This document shows positions 19,830-28,526 of a stretch of 32,500 bases of DNA, piece after piece. Both the position numbers and the translations under genes were made by a program. This stretch comes from Sphaeroforma sirkka. Its lineage: Eukaryota; Opisthokonta; Ichthyosporea; Ichthyophonida. Position 1 is the stretch's first letter. Each line of letters starts with the position of its first letter. The notes under the pieces were generated by a model, which had not been told where the DNA came from, made no database searches, and saw only the letters and a program-made list of their open reading frames with translations. The stretch spans positions 50,001 through 82,500 of the forward strand of contig LUCW03000136.1 of the NCBI GenBank assembly GCA_001586965.3, read 5' to 3'.

Positions 19830-22435
19830 GGTACGTTAGACTTGACTTAACAAACGTCGACTTCTCTAAATTAAAGTGTCCTTCACATAACTACGTGAGT
19901 TGGAGACACAAAGACGTTGTCAAAACCCAAATCGATGATTGGTTAAAACAGGGTCTAATTGAAATCAATTATGATGCAACCCCAGTTAACTTAGCTCTCT
20001 TAGCGGTCGATCAATATAAATCTGATGAAACGTTTAGTAAAACAAAGAGTAGTACTAGACCTGTCGCCAATCAACAAACTAATTCCGCAACATAGTTTTC
20101 CCTTACCTAAGATAAGCGAGATACTACGCAAAATGGAGGGTGCGACTATCTTTTCCAAGATAGACTTAAAAGCTGCATTCCATCAACTACAGATATATGA
20201 GCCTCATAGGAAATACTTTTCCTTTACTTGGCAAGGTAAGAAGTACCAGTTTAAAGGTGCACCTGAAGGCTTACACATGTTACCTTCTTTCTTCCAACAA
20301 GTTATGATGGAACTATTTGCGGACCTGTCGTATAACGTATCAGTCTATTTAGATGATATAGTTATCTTTACAAAGACAGCACATAAACATGCTAAACTCG
20401 TTAAAGAAGTCTTAAAGCGACTTAATCATGCTAAACTTAAGATTAACGAAGACAAGTGTTCTTTTGCTAAAGATACTATACACTTACTTGGCTACAAAGT
20501 ATCTGCAGCAGGGGTAGAAATTGATCCTGGCAAGAAACAGTTTCTGTTGGATTTATCAACACCAATTACTGGAAGAGATGTGAACTCTGTGTGTGGGTTT
20601 GTTAACTTCTTCTCGGATTCGGTACCGCATCTTTCTCATTACTTAAAGCCTTTCAGTCACCTACGGCTGCACAAAGGACCTTTGGGAAAGCTTTGGACTA
20701 AAGAATGTGATGATGCATTTAAACTAGTCAAAAGTAAAGTAATGGACGCACCCATCATGCAGTACCCTGTGGATGGTGTCCCATTCCAAGTAGCAATCGA
20801 CGCTTCAGATCGAGCGGTAGGTGGAGTGCTTTACCAAACGATAAATGGTAAACCGCGCTACATACAATTCTTTAGCAAGAGTTATAATAAGAGTCAACGG
20901 AATTACCCTACCGTTAAACAAGAGCTCCTTGCTATAGTTACTGCGCTAAGACAGTTTAAAGACTACCTTTATGGAAGTTACTTTACTGTCGCCTGTGATC
21001 AAAAGTCTTTAATATACTTAAAAGATATGAACCCTGATTCACAGTTGGTGAGCCGCTGGCATGACATTATTGCCAAGTTCGCTTTTAATATAACACACAT
21101 ACCAGGAATACATAACCATCTTCCTGACATGCTCTCTCGACTTGTGCCCGACTACCAGAAAACAGTCAAGGAGTTATTAGCAACCGATTGGATGCTAAAT
21201 AAGAAATGGTTTAACCTCGCTCAATCACGATGGGGTCCATTTACTGTTGATATGTTCGCCGCAGAACATAACAAACAGGTTTCTGAATATAGGTCGTTGA
21301 CTCATCCTAAAGGTGATGCATTTCAGCTTGACTTATCAAAGCATAATGCGTGGGCTAACCCACCTTGTCAACTTATCGCACAGTTGTTAAATTATGTTAA
21401 TATTACTAAATCTACCATTACGCTGTGTTGTCCCTTACGTAACTCCGACCCATGGATACGTGATTTAATTAATATGATTCAAGACGAACCTATTTATGTC
21501 GACCGTGAAACCGACACGTTCTTGTATCAGGGATCCTATTCTATTAAGAAGACGCCTTGGAAACACACCATTGTTTGTCGCATCGGTCCTGCAGGTACCA
21601 CTAAGTGGAAACCCTCAACCGAATTCTTAGCTAAACTAGAGGAGTCTAAGAAGTTCGAACAAAAGCTCAAGACTCGTACAACACATGCACCCAACAAGAT
21701 TGCAGTCGAGGTAATGCCGATTGAAACGGCATTAGATCGTAAAAACATGGAACTAGCTAAGGCCATGGATCAAAGACTCAAAACTCTAAGAGAACCTGAA
21801 GCTCGCACTCAACTACTTAAAGCGCTGCTTAAAGAACAGCCAGGAGTTGCGAAACAACTGAAGAAGATACTTCAACAATCCAATGTTGTCAATTATGTAT
21901 CTCAGGAGTCTACCCCTCCTGATACTGAGGTTGCCCTTTTCAACAGGACTATGGTTCATCCAGCCAGCGTTACGCAGAATCTGACTGACTTAGAGGAGCT
22001 CGAAAGTAGAGTTAAAATTATACATAATTTAACGCATCGAGCATATGAGCATACTTATAAAATGGCTATTCGTGCAGGGCTTGACCATCCGGCGCTGAAA
22101 GAAACCATACGTGAAGTATACCGACGCTGTACTGATTGTGAAAAGAACCAGATCAAGCGCTACGGTTGGGCAATCCTAAAAAGTGTGACAGAAGACCAAC
22201 CGATGCGCCGAGTCATAGTCGATTTGGTTAAACTCCCGCGATCCAAGCATACTGGCGATGTATATATCTGTCATTTCTTATGTGTGGCTTCGGGCTATAA
22301 CTTGCTTTATGCAATACCGAACAAACGTCCACAAACAGTGGCAGAATTATGCTATCACGTCTTCAATGACTTCGGTTTCCCCGAGTACTATGTTCTGATA
22401 ACGGTAGTGAGTTTTGTACCGACGTAATGGAGGCA
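19830..22435 (+). pseudogene. X2 pol: RT, RNase H, methyltransferase-like block, integrase start (fossil part)
   Basis: RT at about 19.83-20.56 kb (KIDLKAAFHQLQIY; YLDDIVIF at about 20346). RNase H at about 20.79-21.14 kb (VAIDASDRAVGGVLY; VKQELLAIVTALRQF; ACDQKSLIYL). Methyltransferase-like block at about 21.19-21.62 kb (FTVDMFAAEHNKQV; ANPPC at 21354-21368). The integrase zinc region (HNLTHRAYEH ... CTDCEKNQ) and first catalytic Asp (VIVDLVKLP) lie at about 22.01-22.43 kb. The domain order is that of Ty3/gypsy with an added block after RNase H. Confidence 0.9.
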
Positions 22436-22443
22436 CTTATACT

Positions 22444-22465
22444 GTAATTTCCATCGAAGTTTACA
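22444..22465 (+). repeat. Stub of family X LTR end
   Basis: GTAATTTCCATCGAAGTTTACA equals the inner end of the family X LTR and is followed by the same leader and gag start (ATG at 22545) seen in X1. It marks a junction where pol of X2 runs directly into the beginning of an element in the same orientation. Confidence 0.85.
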
Positions 22466-22586
22466 TATTTTTCAGTTATCTAGTAGTTACAGTAGCGTAC
22501 TGCTTCTAGACTGTCTGACATCGATTTACTATCCAGCAAATACTATGGCTAAGGGTACTTCTAAAGGCAAGGGAGCCGGAAGAAAA

Positions 22587-22660
22587 AAAATTCAGGCCCA
22601 GTTTCGAACCCGAGACCTACTGGTTTACCAGCCAGTATGTTTACTACTAAGCCAGTTACC
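22587..22660 (-). repeat. tRNA-like (SINE-head-like) segment inside gag of X2
   Basis: On the minus strand there is an A-box-like TGGCTTAGTAG (22644-22654) and a B-box-like GGTTCGAAAC (22601-22610), followed by a T-run (eight Ts, then CTTCC). It is close to the segment at 7946-8020 and, as there, antisense to gag. Confidence 0.55.
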
Positions 22661-22710
22661 ACTGGCGAGAGAGAAAATATTTCAAAATTTAATCTCTATA
22701 GCTCTGATGC

Positions 22711-23308
22711 TGTAAACTTCGATGGAAATTACTAGGTTTCAAACTATATTAAACTAAAATACAATTTAGTCAGTTAGGATTTAGCAGTGGTAGCTTGTGT
22801 AAGAATGATCGGGACTGCCTCTTGTTAAGAGCCTAAATATCCTCGATCACACAGGGCGTACCTCTAGCTGTTCTTTATTGAATAATTTTCACTAGAAGTA
22901 CTAAGTGTTCATGACCACTTGCCTAATTTGTAAATAGAAATAATAACGTAAGTCACGTTAATACATTAGCTGATATAAATAAAGTTCCATCTGAAGAAAA
23001 GTTAAAAAAAAAGAAAAAAGACTTATTGGATTTTGGAGATTGGCGGGAGGACCAAAATCTATAAGTAGTAGTTCGGAGATTATAAAATTTAGTTTATAAC
23101 ATCCTACATCTACTAATGTCTCAAATAGGTCCAAGTAGATGAGTCATACCAAATACTCAGGCTATTGGAGCCATCAAAGTGAATTTAGGACACTTTGGAA
23201 ATATTGGAAAAAGAGCTTGTATTAAATTATTTAAAATACAAATAAAAACCAATGTATTATCTCAATTGATCTTGATATTTTAGACTGACCGGAGGCCGTA
23301 TTTCTACA
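22711..23308 (-). repeat. Complete family X LTR
   Basis: 598 bp, TGTAAACTTCG...TTTCTACA on the plus strand, oriented on the minus strand. Nearly identical to the LTR at 8748-9287/17948-18003. Left flank is ATGC within gag of X2; right flank is GTAG within the older X3 LTR. The flanks do not match each other. Confidence 0.92.
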
Positions 23309-23550
23309 GTAGTAGTTCAGAGATTGAAAAATTTAGTTTATAATATCCTATATCTACTATCGTCTCAAATAGGTGCAAGTAAATGAGTCATACCAATGAC
23401 TCAGGCTATTGGAGCCATCAAAGTGAATTTAGTACACTTTGGAAATATTGGAAAAAGAACTTGTAATGAATTATTTTAAATATAAATAAAATCCAATGTT
23501 ATCTCATTTGATCTTGATATTTTAGACTGACCGGAGGCCGTATTTCTACA
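23309..23550 (-). repeat. Partial, diverged family X LTR (3' LTR of X3)
   Basis: Starts GTAGTAGTTCAGAG, ends GTATTTCTACA, and repeats the last 240 bp of the adjacent complete LTR with about 10 percent difference. The polypurine tract of X3 follows directly. Confidence 0.88.
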
Positions 23551-23704
23551 TAGCCCCCACTAGATTTTAAGACTACGGACGTACTTGAAGGTACGATCTA
23601 GTTCGTAAAGCGAAAACCAAAGTAAAACGATTTCGGTCATGGCTTTTCGAGTAAATATATGCCTATATGTACGAGTTCAATTCTCATGTTGTACTCTATG
23701 CCGT

Positions 23705-24870
23705 TTAGTATATGGTCCAGTAACTATTTCCGATGTTGACTTGTGAATCCATAACTGGGACATCAGAATCAAATGAGCTAGCGAATGAGAGTTCGGAGGT
23801 AGGGATACGGTGAGTGCCTAGATTAGTTTCGCTAGTACCATATATGTTGTTTACTTCGTAAGTATCACTCTTCTGATCATGGTAGGAAATAATAAAAGGT
23901 CCGATTGTCTTAGAGGAGAGTTCGGTAACGTTGGCATTGCGATTTATAATGTTAACATAATAGCCAACTTTGAACTGAACAATGTTCTTAGTGTTATTCC
24001 ATCGGCCATACGCTTTAAGTAGGACACAATTTTTGTGCTCGAGTAAACAGGAGTAAACAACGTTCTGCATATGCTCGATCTTTTGTAGCCACGGAGTAAC
24101 GTGTTTCTCGGGCGCAGTTTTGTCAAACGTTGCATGTAATTTACTATAGCGGCCAAAGAAATAGTGAAACGGGAGTGTTCCAGTTTGAGGATTCATGCAG
24201 TTATTCATTTGAGTCGGAACCCATTTCAAATGATGAGGCCACTAACCTTCAACGTCATCTAGTGCGGTACGCAATAGCTTCATTTGCACCCTGCGTTAGA
24301 GGTTTATAAGGGACACCACGCCTATGGGTCATACCTGATACGAGTATGAGTGCCCCCATTACGTCGGTACAAAACTCACTACCGTTATCAGAACATAGTA
24401 CTCGGGGGAAACCGAAGTTATTAAAGACGTGATATCATAACTCTGCCACTGTTTGCGGGCGTTTGTTCGGTATTGCATAAAGCAATTTATAGCCCGAAAC
24501 CACAGAAAAGAAATGCCAGATATATACATCGCCAGTATGCTTGCATCGCGGGAGTTTAACCAAATCGACTATGACTTGGCGCATCGGTTGGTCTTCTGTC
24601 ACACTTTTTAAGGTGTGCCCAACGTAGCGCTTGATCTGGTTCTTTTCACAATCAAAACAGCGTCGGTATACTTCACGTACAGTTTCTTTCAGCGCCGGAT
24701 GATCAAGCCCTGCACGAATAGCCATCTTACAAGTATGCTCATATGCTCGATGAGTTAAATTATGTATTATTTTAACTCTACTCTGAGATCTTATGAACCA
24801 TAGTCCCGTTAGATAGGGCAGCTTCAGTATCAGGAGGGGTAGACTCCTGAGATATGAAATTAACAACATT
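23705..24870 (-). pseudogene. X3 integrase region (fossil part)
   Basis: The zinc region (HNLTHRAYEHTCKM ... RRCFDCEKNQ) and core start (VIVDLVKLPRCKHTGDVY) lie at the right side. The C-terminal integrase region, with FHYFFGRYSKL and KTIGPFIISYHDQKSDTYEV (a GPF/Y-like module), lies at the left, just before the polypurine tract. No chromodomain is evident, unlike Y. Confidence 0.85.
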
Positions 24871-26098
24871 AGATTGTTGAAGTATCTTCGTAAGTTGTTT
24901 CACAACTCCTGGCTTTTCTTTAAGCAGCGCTTTAAGTAGCTGAGTGCGAGCTTCAGTTTCTCTTAGAGCTTTGAGTTTTTGATCCATGGGCTGAGCTAGT
25001 TCCATGTTTTTACGATCTGATGCCGTCTTCATCGGCATTACCTCTACTGTATTCTTGTTGGGTGCATGTGTTGTACGAGTCTTGAGCTTTTGTTCGAACT
25101 TCTTAGACTTCTCTAGTTTAGCTAAGAACTCGGTTGAGGGCTTCCACTTAGTGGTATTTGCAAGACCGATGCGACAAACAATGGTGTGTTTCCAAGGTGT
25201 CTTATTAATAGAATAGGATCTACGTGTCAGTTTCACGGTCGACATAGATAGGCTCGTCTTTTATCATATTAATTAATTCCCGTATCCATGGGTCGGAGCT
25301 ACGTAAAGGACAACACAGCGTAATGGTAGATTCTGCAATATTAACATAATTTAACAACTGTGCGATAATTTGCCAAGGTGGGTTAGCCCACGCATTCTGC
25401 TTTGATAAGTCAAGATGAAAGGCATCACTTTTAGGATGAGTCAACGAGCTATAATCAGAAACCTGTTTGTTATGTTCTGCGGCGAACATATCAATAGTAA
25501 ATGAACCCCATCTTGATTTCCTGGTATGTGTGTGATGCTAAAAGCAAACTTAGCAACAATGTCATGCCAGCGGCTCACCAGCTGTGAATCAGGGTTCATG
25601 TCCTTCAAATATGTTAAAGACTTTCGATCACAGGTGGCAGTTGTGAAGTAACTTTCATAAAGGTAGTCTTTAAACTGTCTTAGCGCAGTGACAATAGCAA
25701 GGAGCTCTTGTTTAACGGTGGGGTAATTCCGTTGACTTTTATTATACCGCTTGCTAAATAATTTTATGTAGCGCGGTTCACCATTTATCGTTTGATAGAG
25801 CACTCCACCTATCGCTCGATCTGAAGCGTCGGTTGCTACTTGGAATGAGACGCCATCCACAGGGTATTGCATGATGGGTGCGTCCATTAATTTACTTTTG
25901 ACTAGCTTAAATGCATCATCACATTCTTTAATCCAGAGCTTTCCCAAAGATCCTTTGTGCAGCCGTAGGTGACTGAAAGGCTTTAAGTAATGAGAAAGAT
26001 GAGGCACCGAATCCGAGAAAAAGTTAACAAACCCACACACAGAATTCACATCTCTTCCAGTAATCGGTGTTGATAAATCCAACAGAAATAGTTTCTTT
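24870..26098 (-). pseudogene. X3 RT end, RNase H and methyltransferase-like block (fossil part)
   Basis: Contains the RT/RNase H connection (LDLSTPITGRDVNSVCGFVN), RNase H motifs (VATDASDRAIGGVLY; VKQELLAIVTALRQF) and the methyltransferase-like block with AWANPPW (NPPW at 25373-25384). The motif is therefore preserved in this older copy. Confidence 0.86.
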
Positions 26099-26116
26099 TT
26101 ATCTCTAGCTTGCGTA

Positions 26117-26627
26117 TCAGCTGGAGGCGACAGAAAAGCGGAAGTCGAGGCTATTAATTAAGCCAGGCATGTCTGCATTCACAGCGCCAATTTTAGTTCG
26201 TGTGTTCTGACGATCGTTCATTATATTTGCCGCTCTGATGTGTAAGCTGTGTTGCACATGCTTCTCTATTCGTGGGACAAGTGATAACATCTTTAAACAC
26301 TCCACATTTGAACTCACGTGTCCTCGTGCATTTGTCTCCCCCATTGTTCGCTTAAGGTATTGAAAATAGTCACCGTCACATCGTGTTGCATCATGAACAC
26401 AATGTTTAGTATAATCTTTCTTGATGAATGTTTGTATCTTCTTCACTTCGTCGTCAAATACTCCATAGTCTTTACAGAAATCAATCAAGAAATCAGTATT
26501 ATTTGTGAAGATAGTGAAGTAATAGGATAGTCTAACTTGTTGTTTAGCTTCCTTGGTGACAAAATTTAATAAACTATAGAACGGCCTCATACCAATTTGC
26601 CTGTATGTTTCATCTGCAAATGTAATT
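26117..26627 (-). CDS. Unrecognised protein-coding frame interrupted by a solo LTR
   Basis: About 170 codons up to a TGA at 26117-26119, ending FRFSVASS. The composition is that of a soluble, mixed alpha-type protein (RQIGMRPFYSLLNFVTKEAK; YFTIFTNNTDFLIDFCKDYG; CDGDYFQYLKRTMGETNARG). I do not recognise the family. The frame is open right up to the solo LTR at 26632, and the same frame stays open on the far side of the LTR (26897 to about 26990, Gln/Thr/Pro-rich: ANDTQTQSADITPQPTP). It therefore looks like one host coding exon hit by an LTR. It could instead belong to another mobile element. Its 3' end lies only about 20 bp from the edge of X3. Confidence 0.45.
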
Positions 26628-26631
26628 GGGG

Positions 26632-26892
26632 TGTGGTCGGAATACACCAGGTAGGGTTAAGCTTAGGTTCATAAGAGTTTATAAATTTATCAGAAGTATC
26701 TGATAAACTTGGTTTTTGCCGATTAATAGAATCAGCACATGACTCATTAAGTAAACTTCAGCGATTATAAATCGGTACATGACTCATTAAATAGGAGTCA
26801 TGATTTTTACGATTACTAATGAAAGAACAACGTCTCCCTCTCTATAGGGGGAAAAAGTTGAGATACATTTATCTTAACGTGCACTTACTACA
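26632..26892 (+). repeat. Solo LTR of the Y family
   Basis: 261 bp, TGTGGTCGGAATAC...ACTTACTACA, the Y-family LTR in plus orientation, flanked by a 4-bp GGGG duplication (26628-26631 and 26893-26896). It is clearly more diverged from the LTRs of Y than these are from each other. It keeps the hairpin (TTATCAGA...TCTGATAA) and two TGACTCAT motifs (26740-26747, 26780-26787). No internal element sequence is attached, so it is a solo LTR left by recombination. Confidence 0.88.
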
Positions 26893-26990
26893 GGGGTAGG
26901 CTGTGGTGTGATGTCTGCGCTCTGTGTTTGTGTATCGTTTGCTCGTTGTGCTCTTACAAATCGAACTGGAACACACTCAACAATTCAAGA

Positions 26991-27596
26991 TTCAAAAAAT
27001 GAGGTCAGCTCGCGTTGCCGATTCTGCATGTGCACACCGAGACGATTGAGCTGGAATCTGTAACTCCCATAGGATTTCTATCTTTTATATAACTAATATT
27101 TGTTAAAAACCTAAAGCAGTACAGTCAGAGGCGTTGGTTTCGGTACACCTATCGTGCCGCGTCAGGAGCGACTTTAGTAAAAAGACCAGACCGCCATTCA
27201 GTCGTAAATGCACTATTTGAGCAGCACTTGCATCGAAAGATCAAACCAAATCCGCACTGAATGCCTACGTGTTTCATGCAGCTTCCGTCTCCCGCCGGAG
27301 ACATAATATCCGCCCCATCGACCACGCCACCATGAGTCAGTCGGTGACACAGGCAAAGCCAAACCTGCAGGCCGCGATATTCCTTTGAGCATGCTATCCT
27401 ATGCGATGAGGAATATCCACACAACCCGAATACTAACTTTTGTCAACCACTGATGGCAACGATATATCTTACATACTCCAAGCCTACAGCTGACTGCGTC
27501 AAGTCTATGACATTTTCGATTTCTATTTTGTATGCGGTTTGTGGCATCAATTTTTCCGAGGAGTCTCCTGGACCCAGGCGTCACCGAACACATGTT
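26991..27596. other. Region without a supported gene
   Basis: About 600 bp between the unrecognised frame and the 310-codon frame. A 91-codon cysteine-rich minus-strand frame lies at 27149-27424 (for example VGIQCGFGLIFRCKCC) and could be an exon. It has no recognisable domain and I do not call it. Confidence 0.4.
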
Positions 27597-28526
27597 CTAC
27601 ACATGTGTCTCACTTTCTAAGCCATCCGATGCGTTCGAACTACTATCGAGACTCCTCCTGCTGCCGCTACCCATCATATCTTGCCTTGACGAGGCCAACG
27701 GTACCATGCTGTCGACTGAAGTTATTGCCAGTGAGCTATGTCTATTTATATTTCCAACTGTATTCTTTTCCTTCCCCTTTTCACTCGAGACGCTCTTACC
27801 TGGCATAACAGCAGGGGTCGTATTCATATCCAAGTGCGCGTATGAGCTAGCACTAGCATTTTCACGAGCATGCAACGGGGCGATAGCTTCTGTCACCTCC
27901 CCCATCCCACCTGGCTTGTACATACGGGTTGCACATCTTTTTAAGGAACCACAATTGCACCCAATACCGTGCACCTTACCATCATCCGTGCGTTCACCGC
28001 CTTGCCTTTTATAGTTGCTGCATTCGTTGCTATTTTCGTTGTTACTTTTCGTATGCTCATCCCTTCCCCTTTGGCCGCTCTGCTGGCCTGGTCTAGGGAC
28101 GTTTAAATGGGGTTCCTTCCGATTGGTTGCTGACTTCTTTGGAATACCACGTTTTAACCGTTCCCGCATCCCATCGATAGATCCCTCGTACACATCGATG
28201 TAGACATTGTCGCCGGCAAGAGGCTCGTCTACACATAATCCGTCTTTGGTTTGTTTGACTTCTGGGTCCAAGTCGATATGCACTAAGCGAGCATCCGGCC
28301 CGCTTTTCTTCCGTGATACAATTCTGCGAGTGAAAGAGGAATGACGTCTGAATGTGCCATATCTAGTTGTGATAATGCGAGCAATCGCGTCAGTATAGCT
28401 TACATGAAATTCAGTACGAATCCAAACATAGAGAAGCACAAAAGGTTCCTGTTTGACTTCCACAGACGAGCCAGAGTTCAACTGACTCATCACACTCGGA
28501 GTAGCATGCCAGACCATTATCACCAT
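27597..28526 (-). CDS. 310-codon frame abutting the channel stop: channel tail exon or separate gene
   Basis: A long open frame on the minus strand whose first ATG overlaps the potassium channel stop codon (TAATG). The sequence is hydrophilic: an Arg-rich patch (TTRYGTFRRHSSFTRRIVSR), an acidic stretch (ARLVHIDLDPEVKQT; NVYIDVYEGSIDGMRERLKR), then a Ser/Asn/Gly/Lys-rich low-complexity tail to TAG at 27597. No membrane span and no domain I recognise. Either it is the spliced cytoplasmic tail of the channel, or an adjacent gene with a very tight junction. Possible donors in the last channel exon (GAG|GTGTGT, GCG|GTAATC) and an acceptor after a pyrimidine tract (TTCCTCTTTCACTCGCAG, about 28334) make the tail reading plausible. 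Length and composition favour real coding. Confidence 0.5.
   Translation of the reverse strand: MVIMVWHATPSVMSQLNSGSSVEVKQEPFVLLYVWIRTEFHVSYTDAIARIITTRYGTFRRHSSFTRRIVSRKKSGPDARLVHIDLDPEVKQTKDGLCVDEPLAGDNVYIDVYEGSIDGMRERLKRGIPKKSATNRKEPHLNVPRPGQQSGQRGRDEHTKSNNENSNECSNYKRQGGERTDDGKVHGIGCNCGSLKRCATRMYKPGGMGEVTEAIAPLHARENASASSYAHLDMNTTPAVMPGKSVSSEKGKEKNTVGNINRHSSLAITSVDSMVPLASSRQDMMGSGSRRSLDSSSNASDGLESETHV

Larger units (their letters stand above)
18004..22710 (+). mobile_element. X2: Ty3/gypsy fossil, family X (plus strand, out of order)
   Basis: A plus-strand copy containing gag, protease, RT, RNase H, methyltransferase-like block and the N-terminal and catalytic start of integrase (18004 to about 22443). 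It is followed by a stub of LTR end (22444-22465) and the start of gag (22466-22710). The gag start therefore lies downstream of pol, an arrangement that cannot arise from a single simple insertion. Protein similarity to X1 is near-complete, so it is young. It has only a few breaks besides the rearrangement. Confidence 0.88.
23309..26098 (-). mobile_element. X3: older Ty3/gypsy fossil, family X (minus strand)
   Basis: A minus-strand partial copy holding part of its 3' LTR (23309-23550), a polypurine tract (AGTGGGGGCTA on the minus strand, about 23551-23561), integrase, methyltransferase-like block, RNase H and the end of RT. Its protein segments differ from X2 by roughly 8-10 percent and its LTR part is similarly diverged from the complete LTR, so it is clearly older than X1, X2 and Y. 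It is broken in several places. Confidence 0.87.

Noticed and set aside
27149-27593. Cysteine-rich minus-strand frames as exons
   Set aside because: No domain, no agreeing splice borders and no link to neighbours could be found.
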